Source: Actinernus sp. WN-2022
Taxonomy: Eukaryota; Cnidaria; Anthozoa; Actiniaria; Actinernidae
DNA: 64,000 nucleotides
Assembly: GCA_030867875.1 (NCBI GenBank)
Contig: JAOWCC010000273.1
Span: 1 to 64,000 of the forward strand
Direction: 5' to 3'
Position numbers and translations under genes: made by a program. The stretch's first letter is position 1; each line of letters begins with the position of its first letter. This document shows positions 63,136 through 64,000 of this stretch, piece by piece. A model generated the notes under the pieces. It was not told the DNA's origin. It saw only the letters and a program-made list of their open reading frames with translations, and did no database searches.

Positions 63136-64000
63136 ACAGCGTACTCTATTGGCTCGGTGTGGATTCCATCGGGAAGAACGCGTCTTTTGTCGTAGTAAGC
63201 CGATAGCCCAAGCTTCCGTTGTTTGTAGGTTGCTATGCCTTCTGGCGATAGTCGGAAGCCTCGGTTATTTGCCATGTCGATACTACCCTGGAGGGCTGCT
63301 TTGAATCGTTCCCACGAAATGTCGTTGTGCCGTCTAGACATACCTTTAGCGGAATACTTCTTGCTGCCACCTGTATCGACGTAGTAGGCTTTCGAGCATA
63401 GGGCAATGGCGCGCTGTCCTTCGAATTCGAGTTTGAAGAGTCCTGGTGTACGACTGCTCCATTCGTCCCAAGCTAGCCATTCATTCCTTTCGGCTTCGAA
63501 ATCTTCTCGCAGTTCCGGTCTTACAACCTCATCGAGGCTATTTCCCGAGATGGCAATGTAGGCACTGTCTGTGTCCATCTGTATATATTCGAAATCATTG
63601 CGATCAATGTACTTGTCGATGAAGTCATAGTAGAACTCAAGCATACGCAGCTTTGCGAGCTGGTACACAGCGATACCTACTTGGAAAGGGCGTTTGATTT
63701 GGATCTGGTCCTTTCGGCTCTCGAGTTCATATGCATCACCAATCTCTTCCAGGTCTTCGAACCAAACACTTCGCAATGCTTTGTCCACAACCTTCTCATC
63801 TTTTGTATAGGTGACCTTTGTTTGGCGTCCCAAGTCTTCGAGCAACTTTCCATAGGCGCTGTTTCCTAGCAGCTTGAACACATCTGCCAGCAAAGCCTCA
63901 CCTTTATCTTCATCTCCCATACGACGTGCCTCAGTGACTTGGTCCACGAACCATCCGAAGATTTCTTTGGGTTCGTAATCTATCGTGCGGTAGACAGCAG
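63132..64000 (-). CDS. Protein-primed-type family-B DNA polymerase, 3' part
   Basis: The minus-strand frame is open from the right edge of the window to the stop at 63132, giving 288 residues of the C-terminal half. No start is inside the window. Motif B KLLGNSAYGK and motif C MDTDSAYIA, the latter with the two metal-binding aspartates of the palm, are intact. A motif A region would lie outside the window. The form matches protein-primed polymerases of Polintons and adintoviruses, which replicate linear genomes with terminal inverted repeats. The gene converges on the integrase. The exonuclease domain and any terminal protein should lie to the right. Confidence 0.88.
   Translation of the reverse strand, partial: AVYRTIDYEPKEIFGWFVDQVTEARRMGDEDKGEALLADVFKLLGNSAYGKLLEDLGRQTKVTYTKDEKVVDKALRSVWFEDLEEIGDAYELESRKDQIQIKRPFQVGIAVYQLAKLRMLEFYYDFIDKYIDRNDFEYIQMDTDSAYIAISGNSLDEVVRPELREDFEAERNEWLAWDEWSSRTPGLFKLEFEGQRAIALCSKAYYVDTGGSKKYSAKGMSRRHNDISWERFKAALQGSIDMANNRGFRLSPEGIATYKQRKLGLSAYYDKRRVLPDGIHTEPIEYAV

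Larger units (their letters stand above)
51571..64000. mobile_element. Polinton/Maverick (adintovirus-like) integrated element, partial
   Basis: A compact set of intronless genes fills this interval: retrovirus-type integrase, family-B DNA polymerase, A32-like packaging ATPase, candidate double-jelly-roll capsid protein, VLTF3/TFIIB-like factor and several membrane proteins. This is the defining content of Polintons and adintoviruses, self-replicating virus-like elements of animals. All visible genes are open, starts and stops are tightly packed, and gene pairs overlap by 1-56 bp. The left end is tentatively placed at the palindrome beginning AGTAGTATAG, since Polinton inverted repeats begin with AG. 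The right end and a maturation protease are outside the window. No 6-bp target duplication could be verified. Confidence 0.75.

Noticed and set aside
1..64000. tRNA, rRNA or other structural RNA genes
   Set aside because: No cloverleaf, box A/B pair or rRNA core sequence was recognised on either strand by eye.

Overview
This is animal chromosomal DNA, most likely from a marine invertebrate. A cnidarian would fit, because several of the uncharacterised families look like ones I recall from cnidarian genomes, but that is recollection and not a search result. The sequence has intron-like gt/ag borders, many transposon remnants, and no bacterial gene organisation. It divides into three regions.

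Region 1 (1 to about 42,718) is a head-to-tail tandem array of a 4,637-bp unit: nine full units plus a broken tenth at the right edge. Each unit carries the front part of a Helitron rolling-circle transposase: an HUH/Y2 Rep domain, a linker, and a PIF1-type helicase cut off after motif III. The rest is about 2.5 kb of non-coding sequence with microsatellites, a minisatellite and decayed exon-like modules. Units are nearly identical on the left and more diverged at the right end. Every complete unit has the same in-frame TGA inside the helicase; only the terminal partial copy has a sense codon there. Variants are shuffled among units in a way that implies exchange between them.

Region 2 (about 42,719 to 51,570) is old, low-density sequence. 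It holds a series of very short exon-like segments, some related to segments inside the array unit, a SAM-domain-like fragment overlapped by an RPA-like ssDNA-binding ORF, a frameshifted gene relic with a coiled coil, and a broken proline-rich segment.

Region 3 (about 51,571 to the right edge) is a densely packed, apparently intact Polinton/Maverick (adintovirus-like) integrated viral element. In order it holds a 233-bp palindrome with AG...CT ends; an F-box/ankyrin gene; a Cys-rich protein; a TFIIB/VLTF3-like transcription factor; a leftward membrane protein and a leftward jelly-roll-like candidate minor capsid protein; a rightward 563-aa conserved protein; a leftward membrane-anchored protein; a rightward morphogenesis block (candidate major capsid, A32-like packaging ATPase, four small proteins, three of them with membrane segments); a DDE integrase; and a leftward family-B DNA polymerase running off the right edge. 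No maturation protease is visible, so it may lie beyond the window.

The main new observation is a shared cis-regulatory layout in the viral element. A TTGAA (or TTAAA) box lies about 25 to 40 bp before the start codon of most core genes, usually with a TATA-like tract between the box and the start. Two divergent gene pairs share compact dyads of this kind. The two leftmost accessory genes lack it. Two mutually inverted A/T-flanked hairpins bracket the 8.7-kb block from the transcription factor to the last small structural gene. Together with a self-encoded VLTF3/TFIIB-like factor, this suggests a private transcription programme.
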